From Nocardia sp. NBC_00416 (GTDB lineage Bacteria; Actinomycetota; Actinomycetes; Mycobacteriales; Mycobacteriaceae): 64,000 nucleotides of DNA. Below are positions 7,186 to 15,905 of this stretch, piece by piece. The stretch is taken from assembly GCF_036032445.1 (NCBI RefSeq), contig NZ_CP107932.1, positions 7,070,501-7,134,500 on the forward strand, given 5' to 3'. A program made the position numbers and the translations under genes. The notes beneath the pieces were generated by a model, which saw only the letters and a program-made list of their open reading frames with translations, made no database searches and was not told where the DNA came from. The number at the start of each line of letters is the position of its first letter. Positions within the stretch are counted from its first letter, which is position 1.

Positions 7186-8910
7186 TTACAGGCCGAGATC
7201 TGCCTCGAACGCCGCCTCTTCGAGGCGGTGCCGGATGGTGGTCAGGAACCGGCCGGCATCCGCACCGTCGATGAGCCGGTGATCGTAGGTCAGCGGCAGG
7301 TAGCACATCGAGCGGACGCCGATGAATTCGCTGCCGGACTCGTCGGTGACCACGGTCGGGCGCTTCACGATGGCACCCGTACCGAGCATCGCCGCCTGCG
7401 GCGGCACCAGGATCGGGGTGTCGAACAGGGCGCCCTGGCTGCCGATATTGGTGATGGTGAAGGTGCCGCCGGCCAGCTCGTCGGGCTTCAGCCCGCCCGA
7501 ACGGGCACGGTTGGCGATATCGGCGATGGCGCGTGCCAGGCCGGCCAGCGAGAGGTCGCTGGCGTTGTGGATCACCGGCGAGAGCAGGCCCTGATCGGTG
7601 TCCACCGCGATGCCCAGGTGCACCGACGCGTGGTAGGTGATCTCCTTGCTGTTCCCGTCGTAGCTGGCGTTGACGTTCGGGTGCACCCCGAGCGCCTCCA
7701 CCACGGCCTTGGCGAAGAACGGCAGGAAGGTCAGGTTCACGCCCTCACGCTTGGTGAACTCGGCCTTGGCCTTCTTGCGCAGCGTGGCGATCTTGGTGAC
7801 GTCGGCCTCGTGCACCTGGGTGAGCTGCGCGGTGGTCTGCAGCGACTCCAGGGTCTTGGTCGCGGTGATCTGCCGGATCCGGTTGGCCTTCTGGGTGGTG
7901 CCGCGCAGCGCCGCCAGGGCGGGGCTGGGCGCGGCCGACCGGGCCGGAGCCGCGGCGGTGGGAGCGGCGGCCGCCGGGGCGGCGGCCGGAGCCTGCTTGG
8001 ATTCGGCGGCGGCGAGCACGTCCTGTTTGCGGATCCGGCCGCCGACACCCGAACCGGTGACGCTGCCCAGATCGACGCCGTTCTCCTCGGCCAGTTTCCG
8101 GACCAGCGGGGTGACGTACGGGTTGGCGCCGTTGCCGGCGGCGGGCTGCGCGGGAGCCGCCGCTGCCGGGGCAGGTGCGGGTGCGGGAGCCGGGGCAGGT
8201 GCGGGAGCCGGAGCGGGCTGAGGGGCCGGTGTCGGCGCGGCCGCGGCGGGCGCGGGTGCAGGTGCGGGAGCCGGGGCAGGTGCGGGAGCCGCCGCAGGGG
8301 AGCCGGAGCCGATCACGCCGAGCTGACCGCCCACCTCGACCGTGTCGTCCTCTTGCGCGGTGATCTCCAGCAGCGTGCCGGCCACGGGGGACGGGATCTC
8401 GGTGTCGACCTTGTCGGTGGAGACTTCGAGCAGCGGTTCGTCGACGGCGACCTCGTCACCGATCGCTTTGAGCCATCGGGTGACGGTGCCCTCGGTGACA
8501 GATTCACCGAGTTCCGGCATCTTCACGGAAGTGCCGGCGGCCGCGGCGCCGACGGCGGGGGCGGCGGGGGCCTGAGCCGGTTCCGCGGCGGCCGGAGCGG
8601 CCGCCTGCTGGGGCTCGGGCGCGGGCTCGGCGGCGGCCGGTTCGGGAGCCGGGGCGGGCGCGGGGGCCTCGCCGGCATCACCGATGACACCCAGTTCGCC
8701 GCCCACCTCGACGACGTCGTCTTCCTTGGCGACGATCTTCGTCAACACACCCGCCGTAGGGGACGGGATCTCGGTGTCGACCTTGTCGGTGGAGACTTCG
8801 AGCAGCGGCTCGTCGACCTCGACCGTGTCTCCTTCCTGCTTCAGCCACCGTGTCACCGTTCCCTCGGTGACGCTCTCACCAAGAGCGGGCATCTGGACGG
8901 AGAAGGCCAT
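7186..8910 (-). CDS. dlaT: Dihydrolipoamide acyltransferase (E2) with two lipoyl domains
   Basis: E2 component of pyruvate and/or 2-oxoglutarate dehydrogenase (DlaT/SucB type). Two lipoyl domains are visible, residues about 2-77 and 128-203, each with STDKVDTEIPSP and the lipoylated Lys at 43 and 167. Ala-Pro linkers separate them and lead to the E1/E3-binding domain (NPYVTPLVRKLAEENGVDL) and the catalytic domain with DHRLIDGADAGRF near the C terminus. 574 residues is normal for actinobacterial E2. The ATG is preceded by AGAGGAG. It opens the operon that also makes its cofactor through lipB and lipA. In M. tuberculosis DlaT also works in a peroxidase complex; that cannot be seen here. Confidence 0.95.
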   Translation of the reverse strand: MAFSVQMPALGESVTEGTVTRWLKQEGDTVEVDEPLLEVSTDKVDTEIPSPTAGVLTKIVAKEDDVVEVGGELGVIGDAGEAPAPAPAPEPAAAEPAPEPQQAAAPAAAEPAQAPAAPAVGAAAAGTSVKMPELGESVTEGTVTRWLKAIGDEVAVDEPLLEVSTDKVDTEIPSPVAGTLLEITAQEDDTVEVGGQLGVIGSGSPAAAPAPAPAPAPAPAPAAAAPTPAPQPAPAPAPAPAPAPAPAPAAAAPAQPAAGNGANPYVTPLVRKLAEENGVDLGSVTGSGVGGRIRKQDVLAAAESKQAPAAAPAAAAPTAAAPARSAAPSPALAALRGTTQKANRIRQITATKTLESLQTTAQLTQVHEADVTKIATLRKKAKAEFTKREGVNLTFLPFFAKAVVEALGVHPNVNASYDGNSKEITYHASVHLGIAVDTDQGLLSPVIHNASDLSLAGLARAIADIANRARSGGLKPDELAGGTFTITNIGSQGALFDTPILVPPQAAMLGTGAIVKRPTVVTDESGSEFIGVRSMCYLPLTYDHRLIDGADAGRFLTTIRHRLEEAAFEADLGL

Positions 8911-9165
8911 GTCCGTTGACTCCTCTAACTGCTCGACGGGTCTACAACAGTTCGTTCCGGAGGATCCTGCCGCGGGTCGCGACGGTGTTCCAGCCGGCGT
9001 TCATTCTGCGCGGCGCCGGAGATCCGTGTGGTTGTTGTTCCGGGAACCATCCTTACATTCGCCGCGCGGCGCGCTTACCGGAGGGCATCCAATTTTGGTA
9101 GGTGGCACCATGGAATCACCGCCGGATGCGGCGCGATTCGAGTGGCGAGCAGGAGGTCGGCGGCA

Positions 9166-9519
9166 GTGGGTTTGCTGGACCGTTTCCGTCGTGGCACGGC
9201 CGGGCGCAGCGGTGTTTCCCGTGGCCGCGGCGCGGAGTCCCGATATCTGGCGGAGTGGGTGCGCACGCATACGGGCGTCGAGGGTTACGTCGAACCGAAG
9301 ACCACTGTGACCGATGTCACGGTCGTGCTGGTTGCCGCCGATGGGGAATGGACGCGCCGGATCGTCGGTGAGCGCGGCGCCCACCGACTCGCCCGGGACC
9401 TGCGGATCCCGGTGTACGACGTGGGCCGGACCGGTTATCCGCAGCGCATGCGTGACTACGACGAGCGGCGGCGGATCGAACGCCGCCGCGCCCTCGAGCG
9501 GGATCTCCACGAGGACTGA
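9166..9519 (+). CDS. Conserved hypothetical protein, 117 aa
   Basis: A small protein I do not recognise. Starting at GTG 9166 with a perfect AGGAGG at 9151-9156, it reads VGLLDRFRRG, then a beta-alpha core (EGYVEPKTTVTDVTVVLVAA) and a very basic C-terminal helix (RMRDYDERRRIERRRALERD). The strong Shine-Dalgarno supports it as a real gene. It sits between dlaT and pepA, divergent from dlaT and convergent with pepA. The basic tail could bind nucleic acid or ribosomes, but that is speculation. Confidence 0.7.
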   Translation: MGLLDRFRRGTAGRSGVSRGRGAESRYLAEWVRTHTGVEGYVEPKTTVTDVTVVLVAADGEWTRRIVGERGAHRLARDLRIPVYDVGRTGYPQRMRDYDERRRIERRRALERDLHED

Positions 9520-9690
9520 ACAGGCGCGATGGGTGGGAGCGCGGTCGGATCACCAGTGCTCTCCGAAGACAGTCAGCGACCCGGCTTCACCGTGCTGCCG
9601 CGTCGATGCGACCGGGATCCGGCGCGCGGACGATCCGTTCCGAACCCTCCCTGCCCGGTGCGATCCGTGACCGGATCGACCTGATGGAAT

Positions 9691-9744
9691 CGGCCGCACC
9701 TCGGCACCGGCGATCGCACGAGTCCCGCCGCCGAGGTGCGGCCG
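9691..9744. repeat. Perfect 14-bp inverted repeat with 26-base loop
   Basis: CGGCCGCACCTCGG (9691-9704) is exactly complementary to CCGAGGTGCGGCCG (9731-9744). It may be the terminator of the upstream plus-strand gene. Confidence 0.6.
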
Positions 9745-9760
9745 GATACCGGACTCTCGA

Positions 9761-9816
9761 GCCCACAGCCCACAGCCCACAGCCCACAGCCCACAGCCCA
9801 CAGCCCACAGCCCACA
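9761..9816. repeat. Eight tandem copies of GCCCACA
   Basis: Eight exact head-to-tail copies of the heptamer GCCCACA with no interruption, between two hairpins in the pepA 3' gap. It is a simple-sequence array expected to change copy number by slippage. Confidence 0.95.
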
Positions 9817-9820
9817 GCTC

Positions 9821-9859
9821 GGCGGGTTGCGCCGTCCCTCGGGAACGGCGCAACCCGCC
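9821..9859. terminator. Perfect 15-bp-stem hairpin, bidirectional terminator
   Basis: GGCGGGTTGCGCCGT (9821-9835) pairs exactly with 9845-9859 around a 9-base loop. It lies 51 bases past the pepA stop and between convergent genes, so it may stop transcription from both sides. Confidence 0.7.
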
Positions 9860-9910
9860 GGATGTCGGGACGGTTTCCCGCCGACGCGTCACCGGTCTAT
9901 CGCCGGACAC

Positions 9911-11425
9911 TCACTGTTGCGCGGCGATGTCCTCCAACACCGCGATGAGTGTGCGGACGGGGACGCCGGTGCCGCCCTTGCCGATATAGCCGAACGGGCC
10001 ACCCGTGTTGTACGCGGGCCCGGCGATATCGATATGGGCCCATTCGACGCCGACGGGGACGAACTCCTTGAGGTATGTGCCCGCGACCAGCATGCCGCCC
10101 CAGCGGTGCGAGGTGGCGTTGACCATATCGGCCACCTTGGAATCCAGGTCGGCGCGCAGTTCCTTGGGCAGCGGCATCGGCCAGCCGTGTTCGCCGACCT
10201 CCTGCGAGATCCGGGCGACCCGGTCGCGGAACTCCTCGGTGCCCATCACGCCCGGGGTGCGGGTGCCGAGCGCGACCATCTGGGCGCCGGTGAGCGTCGC
10301 GACATCGATGAGGTAGTCCGGGTCGTCCTCACCGGCGCGGACCATGGCGTCGGCCAGGATCAGCCGGCCCTCGGCATCGGTGTTGGTGACCTCGATCGTG
10401 GTGCCGCCGTACTGGGTGAGCACATCGCCCGGGCGCTGCGCGGTGCTCGACGGCATGTTCTCGGCCATCGGCACGGTCGCGATCACGGTCACCGGCAGAC
10501 TCAGCCGCGCGGCGAGCAGGGTGGTCGCCACGACCGCCGCCGCACCGGCCATATCCGAGGTCATGTTCTCCATGTTCGCGGCCGGTTTGATGGAGATGCC
10601 GCCGGTGTCGAATGTGATGCCCTTGCCGACCAGCGCGACCTTCTTGTCGCCGCCCCGATAGCTGAGCCGGACCAGCCGCGGCGGACGCGACGATCCCTTG
10701 CCGACACCCAGCACGCCGCCGTAACCGCCGTCCTCCAGCGCTTTCTCGTCGAGTACCTCGACCTCGAGGCCGGCGCCCTCGGCCAGCAGCGCGGCCCGCC
10801 GCGCGAATTCGGCCGGATACAGATGACTCGGCGGGGTGTTCACGAAATCGCGGGCGGTGGCCACGGCTTCGGCCGTGAGTTGGGCGCGTAGCAGCGCGTC
10901 ACCGCCGAAATCCGGTTCGGGGACCAGTAGTTCGACGCGGGCCAGCGGGCCGGCATCGGGCTTCGGCGCCGATTTCGCGGAACGGAACGGGGTGAACGAG
11001 TACGCGCCGAGATAGAAACCCTCCACGGTGGCGCCGATATCGAGACCCGAGAGCGTAGTGACGGCGCGCGCGACACCGGTCAGCGCGCGCGCGGCGACGC
11101 CGGCGGCGCGGCGGATCTGCTCGGCGTCCAGGTCGGCGGCGCTGCCGAGACCGACAGCGAGCACGCTGGCGACATTGTCCAGGCCGGCGGGGGCGGGGAT
11201 ACGGGTGAGCTGGTCGGTCCTGCCGGTGGCGCCGACGGCGGTCAGCTGGTCGAGCAGCCGGTCGCGCAGATCGGTGCCGAGCACATCGCCGAACAGGTCC
11301 CCGGGCAGGAGGACCGGCCCATCGTCGGTGGTGGCCAGGCCGATGACGAGGACATCGGTATCGGGCTCGATGGTCTGGGTGCGTGCCAATTCCGGTCCGA
11401 GGGGACGATCTGCGACTGCGGTCAT
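9911..11425 (-). CDS. pepA: Leucyl aminopeptidase (M17)
   Basis: Cytosolic dinuclear-metal aminopeptidase of family M17 that removes N-terminal residues from peptides and helps turn over Cys-Gly-type conjugates. The metal and active-site motifs are present: VALVGKGITFDTGGISIKP and NTDAEGRLILADAM. The N-terminal alpha/beta domain fills about residues 1-170. The 504 residues match the family (PepB of M. tuberculosis). A TAGCCT box sits exactly 6 bases before the ATG, suggesting a leaderless transcript. It is separated from the next operon by repeat-rich DNA. Confidence 0.95.
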   Translation of the reverse strand: MTAVADRPLGPELARTQTIEPDTDVLVIGLATTDDGPVLLPGDLFGDVLGTDLRDRLLDQLTAVGATGRTDQLTRIPAPAGLDNVASVLAVGLGSAADLDAEQIRRAAGVAARALTGVARAVTTLSGLDIGATVEGFYLGAYSFTPFRSAKSAPKPDAGPLARVELLVPEPDFGGDALLRAQLTAEAVATARDFVNTPPSHLYPAEFARRAALLAEGAGLEVEVLDEKALEDGGYGGVLGVGKGSSRPPRLVRLSYRGGDKKVALVGKGITFDTGGISIKPAANMENMTSDMAGAAAVVATTLLAARLSLPVTVIATVPMAENMPSSTAQRPGDVLTQYGGTTIEVTNTDAEGRLILADAMVRAGEDDPDYLIDVATLTGAQMVALGTRTPGVMGTEEFRDRVARISQEVGEHGWPMPLPKELRADLDSKVADMVNATSHRWGGMLVAGTYLKEFVPVGVEWAHIDIAGPAYNTGGPFGYIGKGGTGVPVRTLIAVLEDIAAQQ

Positions 11426-11431
11426 GGCCCC

Positions 11432-11437
11432 AGGCTA
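11432..11437 (-). promoter_or_regulatory. -10 box of pepA, leaderless start
   Basis: On the minus strand TAGCCT is followed by 6 bases and then the pepA ATG, so transcription should start at or next to the A of the start codon. Confidence 0.6.
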
Positions 11438-11682
11438 TTCGGTGGACCCGGCCCGGCGTACCGCGACGCCTTCGAGCAGCATGTCCACCGCCGCGGCGGC
11501 GATTCGTCGAAATCGAGTACCGGCGGCGGTCGCGGGGCACAGTCGGCGACCAACGACGCCGCTGCTCGGGCCCGCGGTCACCGGGCCCGGGCCCCGCATA
11601 CGAAATACCGTGACGAAATGACGTTCATCCGGTAGTGGAGCGCATAAGTTCGCTGATGGGAACACTATTCACAGGAGGCGGT

Positions 11683-12294
11683 ATGGGAACGGAACTGACC
11701 GTGCGGCGGGCCGGAACGGGCGATCTCGAACCGCTGACGGAAGCCTTCCGGGAGGCGACTCCGGACGAGGCGGTCACCGAGTGGATCATGCGCGGGTACC
11801 CCATGGACGAGTTCCTCGACGTATGGGTTCCGCAGATCATCGATCGCGGTCTGCGTGACGACGAGATCTGGGTGGCCGGGGTCGAGGACGAGATCTGGGC
11901 GATCTCGGTCTGGCAGAAGCTCACCTCGACCGACCGGCTCGTCGCCGACGCCGCGACCGCCCGGGCCCACGCCGACGAGGCTCCCGGGGTGCGGCCGCTG
12001 GAACGGTCCGCCTACGTCACCGAACTCATGGCGCGCGAGCATCCGCGGAAGTTCCCGCACAGCTACCTGGAGGTGATCGTCACGGTGCCCGGGCGCCGGG
12101 GCAAGGGGGCAGGCGCGGCCATCCTCACCGAACGAACCAGAGCGCTGCGTGCCGCCGGGATGCCGGCCTACCTGGAGGCGAGCACCGAACGGTCGTCGCG
12201 GCTGTACACGAGGCAGGGCTTCGTGCGCACCGGCGAGACCCTCCCGCTGCCAGAAGAAGGACCCACCCTGATCCCGATGTGGTTCGAGGCCTGA
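11683..12294 (+). CDS. GNAT-family N-acetyltransferase
   Basis: A 203-residue GNAT protein from ATG 11683, chosen because a perfect AGGAGG is at 11673-11678; an upstream in-frame start at 11635 lacks one. The acetyl-CoA-binding loop is VTVPGRRGKGAGAAILTERT, and the C-terminal part SRLYTRQGFVRTGE is typical of the fold. The substrate is unknown. It lies divergently from pepA and upstream of gcvT with a gap of 113 bases. Confidence 0.87.
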   Translation: MGTELTVRRAGTGDLEPLTEAFREATPDEAVTEWIMRGYPMDEFLDVWVPQIIDRGLRDDEIWVAGVEDEIWAISVWQKLTSTDRLVADAATARAHADEAPGVRPLERSAYVTELMAREHPRKFPHSYLEVIVTVPGRRGKGAGAAILTERTRALRAAGMPAYLEASTERSSRLYTRQGFVRTGETLPLPEEGPTLIPMWFEA

Positions 12295-12395
12295 CGGATC
12301 CGCGCCGGTACGGGTCGCGCGGGCGGCCGGCCCGGCGTCCGGTACCGGTGACGGCGACCCGGCGCGGTGGCGGACCCGCCCCGGACGGCCCGGGA

Positions 12396-12401
12396 TAAGC
12401 T
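12396..12401 (+). promoter_or_regulatory. -10 box of gcvT, leaderless start
   Basis: TAAGCT ends exactly 6 bases before the GTG start of gcvT, matching the leaderless arrangement seen at several other genes here. No Shine-Dalgarno is visible. Confidence 0.6.
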
Positions 12402-12407
12402 CGCCGG

Positions 12408-13505
12408 GTGAGCGACGCCGAGCTGCAGCAGGGCCCTGTCCATGGAGTACACGTCGAACTCGGGGCGAAATTCGCGCCGTTCGGTGGCTGGGAGATGCCG
12501 GTCTCGTACACGGGAACAGTCGCCGAGCACACCGCGGTGCGGGAATCGGTGGGACTGTTCGATGTGAGCCATCTGGGCAAGGCGACCGTGCGCGGGGCCG
12601 GGGCGGCGGAGTTCGTGAACTCCGCGCTGACCAACGACCTGGGCCGGATCGGCCCGGGCCGCGCGCAGTACACCCTGTGCTGCACTCCCGACGGCGGGGT
12701 CGTCGACGACCTCATCGCCTATTTCGTGCGCGACGACGAGATCTTCCTGGTGCCCAACGCCGCCAATACCGCCGCGGTGGTGCAGAAGCTCGCGGCCGCC
12801 GCGCCGCCGGCGATCACAGTGACCGGCGAACATCGCGAGTACGGCGTGTTCGCCGTACAGGGACCGCGGTCGGCGGAAGTCCTCACCGCGCTGGGACTGC
12901 CGGTCGACCTGTCCTATATGGCCTTCGCCGACGCCGAGTGGGCGGGGCAGCCGGTGCGGGTGTGCCGGACCGGCTACACCGGTGAGCACGGCTACGAGCT
13001 GCTCCCGCGCTGGGCCGGCGCCGAGGCGCTGTTCCGGGCCCTGGTGGAACAGGTGCGGGCGGCCGGCGGCGAGGTCGCCGGGCTCGGCGCCCGCGACACC
13101 CTGCGCACCGAAATGGGCTATCCGCTGCACGGGCACGAACTGTCGCCGGAGATCACGCCGGTGCAGGCCCGGGCCTCATGGGCAGTGGGCTGGGCCAAAC
13201 CGGATTTCTGGGGCAAGGCCGCGCTGGAAGCCGAGCGAGCGGCCGGGGCGCGCCGGGTCCTGCTGGGCCTGGAAGCGCTCGATCGCGGTATCCCGCGGGA
13301 GGACCAGGCCGTGCTGCTCGACGGCGAACCGGTCGGGGTGACCACCTCCGGCACCTTCTCGCCGACCCGGCAGCTCGGGATCGCGCTGGCGTTGCTGGAC
13401 CCGGCGGCGGTGTCACCCGGGACCGAGGTCGTGGTGGATGTACGGGGGCGGTCGCTGCGCTGCACCGTGGTGCGGCCGCCGTTCGTCGCCGCGCACACCA
13501 GCTGA
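12408..13505 (+). CDS. gcvT: Aminomethyltransferase (glycine cleavage T protein)
   Basis: T protein of the glycine cleavage system: it takes the aminomethyl group from lipoylated H protein and transfers it to tetrahydrofolate, releasing ammonia. The N terminus carries HVELGAKFAPFGGWEMPVSY and FDVSHLGKATVRG, the classic GcvT start. FRTGYTGEHGYE-type substrate-binding sequence (CRTGYTGEHGYEL) is also present. The 365 residues agree with the family. H and P proteins are not in the window. Its dependence on lipoylated H protein links it to the lipA/lipB operon nearby. Confidence 0.96.
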   Translation: MSDAELQQGPVHGVHVELGAKFAPFGGWEMPVSYTGTVAEHTAVRESVGLFDVSHLGKATVRGAGAAEFVNSALTNDLGRIGPGRAQYTLCCTPDGGVVDDLIAYFVRDDEIFLVPNAANTAAVVQKLAAAAPPAITVTGEHREYGVFAVQGPRSAEVLTALGLPVDLSYMAFADAEWAGQPVRVCRTGYTGEHGYELLPRWAGAEALFRALVEQVRAAGGEVAGLGARDTLRTEMGYPLHGHELSPEITPVQARASWAVGWAKPDFWGKAALEAERAAGARRVLLGLEALDRGIPREDQAVLLDGEPVGVTTSGTFSPTRQLGIALALLDPAAVSPGTEVVVDVRGRSLRCTVVRPPFVAAHTS

Positions 13506-13583
13506 GCCCCGCGACCCGCCCCGGTCGCGGCCCGCGAAGTCGGGCGAGGCGGACCACCGAGGATTCGACCCGGACCCACGACA

Positions 13584-13589
13584 TACACT
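13584..13589 (+). promoter_or_regulatory. -10 box of ilvE, leaderless start
   Basis: TACACT ends 7 bases before the ilvE ATG at 13597, and no ribosome-binding site lies between. A leaderless transcript is likely. Confidence 0.55.
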
Positions 13590-13596
13590 GCTGGTC

Positions 13597-14697
13597 ATGA
13601 CCGCTGCTGCACAGTTCGCCCGTATCCCTCATCCTGCGCCCACACCGGCGCAGCGGGTACAGGAGATTCTGACGGCGCCCGGTTTCGGCCGGTACTTCAC
13701 CGACCACATGGTCACCATCGACTACACCGAGGCCGACGGCTGGACCAACGCCGTCGTCGAACCCTACGGTTCGCTGACACTGGACCCCGCGACCATGGTG
13801 TTCCACTACGGGCAAGCCATCTTCGAAGGACTCAAGGCGTACCGGCAACCGGACGGGCAGATCGCCTGTTTCCGGATCGACGCGAACGCGGCCCGGTTCC
13901 GCCGGTCCGCGCGCCGGCTGGCAATGGCCGAACTCCCCGACGAATTGTTCATCGAATCGGTGCGCCAACTACTCGAGGTCGATTCGGACTGGGTCCCGGC
14001 GGCCGGCGGCGAAGAGTCGCTGTATCTACGGCCGTTCATGTTCGCCAGCGAATCAGGTCTGGGAGTCAAACCCGCCTCCGCCTACAAATACCTGCTGCTC
14101 GGATCCCCGGCGGGGGCCTACTTCCCGCGCGGCGTGAAACCGGTGCGGGTGTGGCTGTCTACCGACTATGTGCGGGCCGCGCCCGGCGGCACCGGTGAAG
14201 CCAAGGTCGCCGGCAACTACGCGGCGTCCCTGCTGGCGCAGGCCGAAGCCACCGCCAAGGGCTGTGACCAAGTGGTGTGGCTGGACGCCATCGAACGACG
14301 CTACGTCGAGGAGATGGGCACCAACAACCTGTTCTTCGTCTATGGGTCGGGATCGGACGCACGACTGGTGACCCCGGAACTGTCCGGGTCGCTGCTGCCC
14401 GGCATCACCCGGGATTCGCTGCTGACCCTGGCCGCCGACTCCGGCTACCCGGTGACCGAACGCAAGATCTCCGTCGACGACTGGCGGGCGGGCGCGGAAT
14501 CCGGCGAGATCACCGAGGTCTTCGCCTGTGGCACCGCCGCGGTGATCACCCCGGTCGGGTCGGTGTGCGGGCCCGACGGGGAGTTCTCCATCGGCGGCGG
14601 GGAGCCCGGTGAAGTGACGATGGCGCTGCGCGACACACTCACCGGAATCCAGCGCGGCACCTTCGCCGATGTACACCAGTGGATGCGGGTGCTGTAA
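13597..14697 (+). CDS. ilvE: Branched-chain amino acid aminotransferase
   Basis: PLP-dependent fold-IV aminotransferase that interconverts Leu, Ile and Val with their 2-oxo acids, the last step of their synthesis. The PLP lysine lies in GTGEAKVAGNYAAS, followed by ERRYVEEMGTNNLFFV and GEITEVFACGTAAVI. 366 residues is the normal length of the long (type II) BCAT class. The frame is open upstream of the ATG, but family length and the -10 box fix the start. A palindromic repeat element begins directly at the stop codon. Confidence 0.96.
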   Translation: MTAAAQFARIPHPAPTPAQRVQEILTAPGFGRYFTDHMVTIDYTEADGWTNAVVEPYGSLTLDPATMVFHYGQAIFEGLKAYRQPDGQIACFRIDANAARFRRSARRLAMAELPDELFIESVRQLLEVDSDWVPAAGGEESLYLRPFMFASESGLGVKPASAYKYLLLGSPAGAYFPRGVKPVRVWLSTDYVRAAPGGTGEAKVAGNYAASLLAQAEATAKGCDQVVWLDAIERRYVEEMGTNNLFFVYGSGSDARLVTPELSGSLLPGITRDSLLTLAADSGYPVTERKISVDDWRAGAESGEITEVFACGTAAVITPVGSVCGPDGEFSIGGGEPGEVTMALRDTLTGIQRGTFADVHQWMRVL

Positions 14698-14815
14698 TTT
14701 GGCCCCGCCTTCGGCGGGGCGGGTCGGGGCCCTCGTCAACCCCGGTTCTTCACTCCGGCGCTCAGTCGCTGCGCTCTTTCGCTCTGTCGCTCCAGAACCG
14801 GGGCGGGCCCCGACC
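14698..14815 (+). repeat. Family-1 palindromic intergenic element, copy 1
   Basis: Starts at the ilvE stop. Order: short hairpin CCCCGCCTTCGGCGGGG, then GTCGGGGCCC (14723-14732) and CCCCGGTTCT, a loop with CAGTCGCTGCGCTC, then AGAACCGGGG and GGGCCCCGAC (14805-14814) as the complementary arms. At least six more copies are in this window. Confidence 0.9.
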
Positions 14816-15005
14816 GCAGGTGCCGACCCTCTGGCAGAAAGGGTCGCGGCGCGGGGGAGTCCTGGGGATCCCGGCCTTCCCCGGCCGGTCAGTCGCTGCG
14901 CTTCTTCGTTCCGTCGCTGTAGAACCCGGGCCCGGCCGGGCTGGATTGCGTCGCCTGCGGCGTCGCGGGTCGGGGCCCTGGTGCCCCGGGCCGCGACGCC
15001 GGCCG
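14816..15005 (+). repeat. Diverged or rearranged family-1 material
   Basis: Carries the loop sequence CAGTCGCTGCGCTTCTTCG with different arms (CCCCGGCCGG and CCGGGCCCGG) and, at about 14939-14983, a second truncated element head with a GTCGCCTGCGGCGTC hairpin and GGGTCGGGGCCC. It appears to be a decayed copy fused to copy 1. The rest of the gap to 15100 holds nothing I can name. Confidence 0.65.
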
Positions 15006-15100
15006 TGCGGACGTGTGTGACATCCGTGCGGTCGTGAACTGTGATCACCTGTGGAGGATCACCACGATGTCGATGCTCGACGGGCTCGCCTGCTCTGGGA

Positions 15101-15814
15101 TCAGCCGGGCATGAGGGTGTGCCATTCGGCCAGCGAGCGGGGGCGCAGCACATAGTTGCTCTCGCGGACCGTGTCCAGCGACGCGTGCGGGTCCGCGGAG
15201 TACCAGTGACCGGGGTACACCTCGGGGTTGGCCGGCATGTCGGCGAGGTTGCGCAGGCTCTGGAACATGGCGTCGCTATCGCCGCCCGGGAAGTCGGTGC
15301 GGCCGCAGCCGTCGATGAAAAGCGTGTCGCCCGCGATGAGTTTGTCCTCGACCAGGAAGCACTGGCTGCCGGGGGTGTGGCCGGGCGTGTGCAGGAATTC
15401 GATATCGAAGACGCCGACGCCGAGTTTGTCTCCGTGACCGTGGCCGGTGAGTTCACCGGGCGCGATCCCGGTGACATCGGCCACCCACTTCTTCTCCTGA
15501 TCGTTCACGTGCACCGGGACGGTCGTCTGTTCGAGCAGTTCCTTGACTCCGCGCAGGGTGAATCCGAGCATGCTGCCGCCGATATGGTCGGGGTGATGGT
15601 GGGTGACCAGTACCCCGGACAGCTTCAGTCCGTCGTTCTCGGCGATATCGGCCAGATCCCCGGCGGCGTAGGCCGGGTCGACGACGACGCATTCACCGGT
15701 GTCCCGGTCACCCACGAGATAAGCGAAATTGCGCATCTGCGTGGCGATCGGATCTCCTACGGCGAAATCCCGGCCGGCCAGTAGTTGTCGGAAGTAGAGG
15801 CGCTCGGCTGACAT
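15101..15814 (-). CDS. Metallo-beta-lactamase-fold hydrolase (glyoxalase II-like)
   Basis: A 237-residue MBL-fold enzyme. The metal motif THHHPDH is at residues 71-77, and GHTPGSQCF and AGDTLFIDGCGRTDFPGGD give the later metal ligands. The second half resembles glyoxalase II and persulfide-dioxygenase-type hydrolases, which act on thiol esters or persulfides; in mycothiol producers the thiol may be mycothiol (inference). ATG 15814 has GGTGGAGG just upstream. It is the last gene of the run cobU - DinB-like - cobT - cobS, though the 91-base gap to cobS leaves room for its own promoter. Confidence 0.87.
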   Translation of the reverse strand: MSAERLYFRQLLAGRDFAVGDPIATQMRNFAYLVGDRDTGECVVVDPAYAAGDLADIAENDGLKLSGVLVTHHHPDHIGGSMLGFTLRGVKELLEQTTVPVHVNDQEKKWVADVTGIAPGELTGHGHGDKLGVGVFDIEFLHTPGHTPGSQCFLVEDKLIAGDTLFIDGCGRTDFPGGDSDAMFQSLRNLADMPANPEVYPGHWYSADPHASLDTVRESNYVLRPRSLAEWHTLMPG

Positions 15815-15905
15815 GACCTCCACCCTATGGGCAGCGAGGCATCGGTGAAGAGGTGCGTTCGCAATATTGAGGCCGGGTGACATCAGGCGGTCGGTCTTTT
15901 GTGGC

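Larger units (their letters stand above)
9520..9910. other. Repeat-rich gap between convergent genes
   Basis: 391 bases between the ends of the 117-residue protein gene and pepA. It contains a 14-bp inverted repeat (9691-9744), eight 7-bp tandem units (9761-9816) and a 15-bp-stem hairpin (9821-9859). No coding potential was seen. Confidence 0.8.

Noticed and set aside
11435..11665. A 76-residue minus-strand protein between pepA and the GNAT gene
   Set aside because: No ribosome-binding site and no family; it lies in the promoter region of pepA and the GNAT gene.
12295..12407. Glycine riboswitch or 5' leader for gcvT
   Set aside because: The gap is short, lacks the GGA/AGC-type glycine aptamer core, and a -10 box directly precedes the GTG, leaving no leader.
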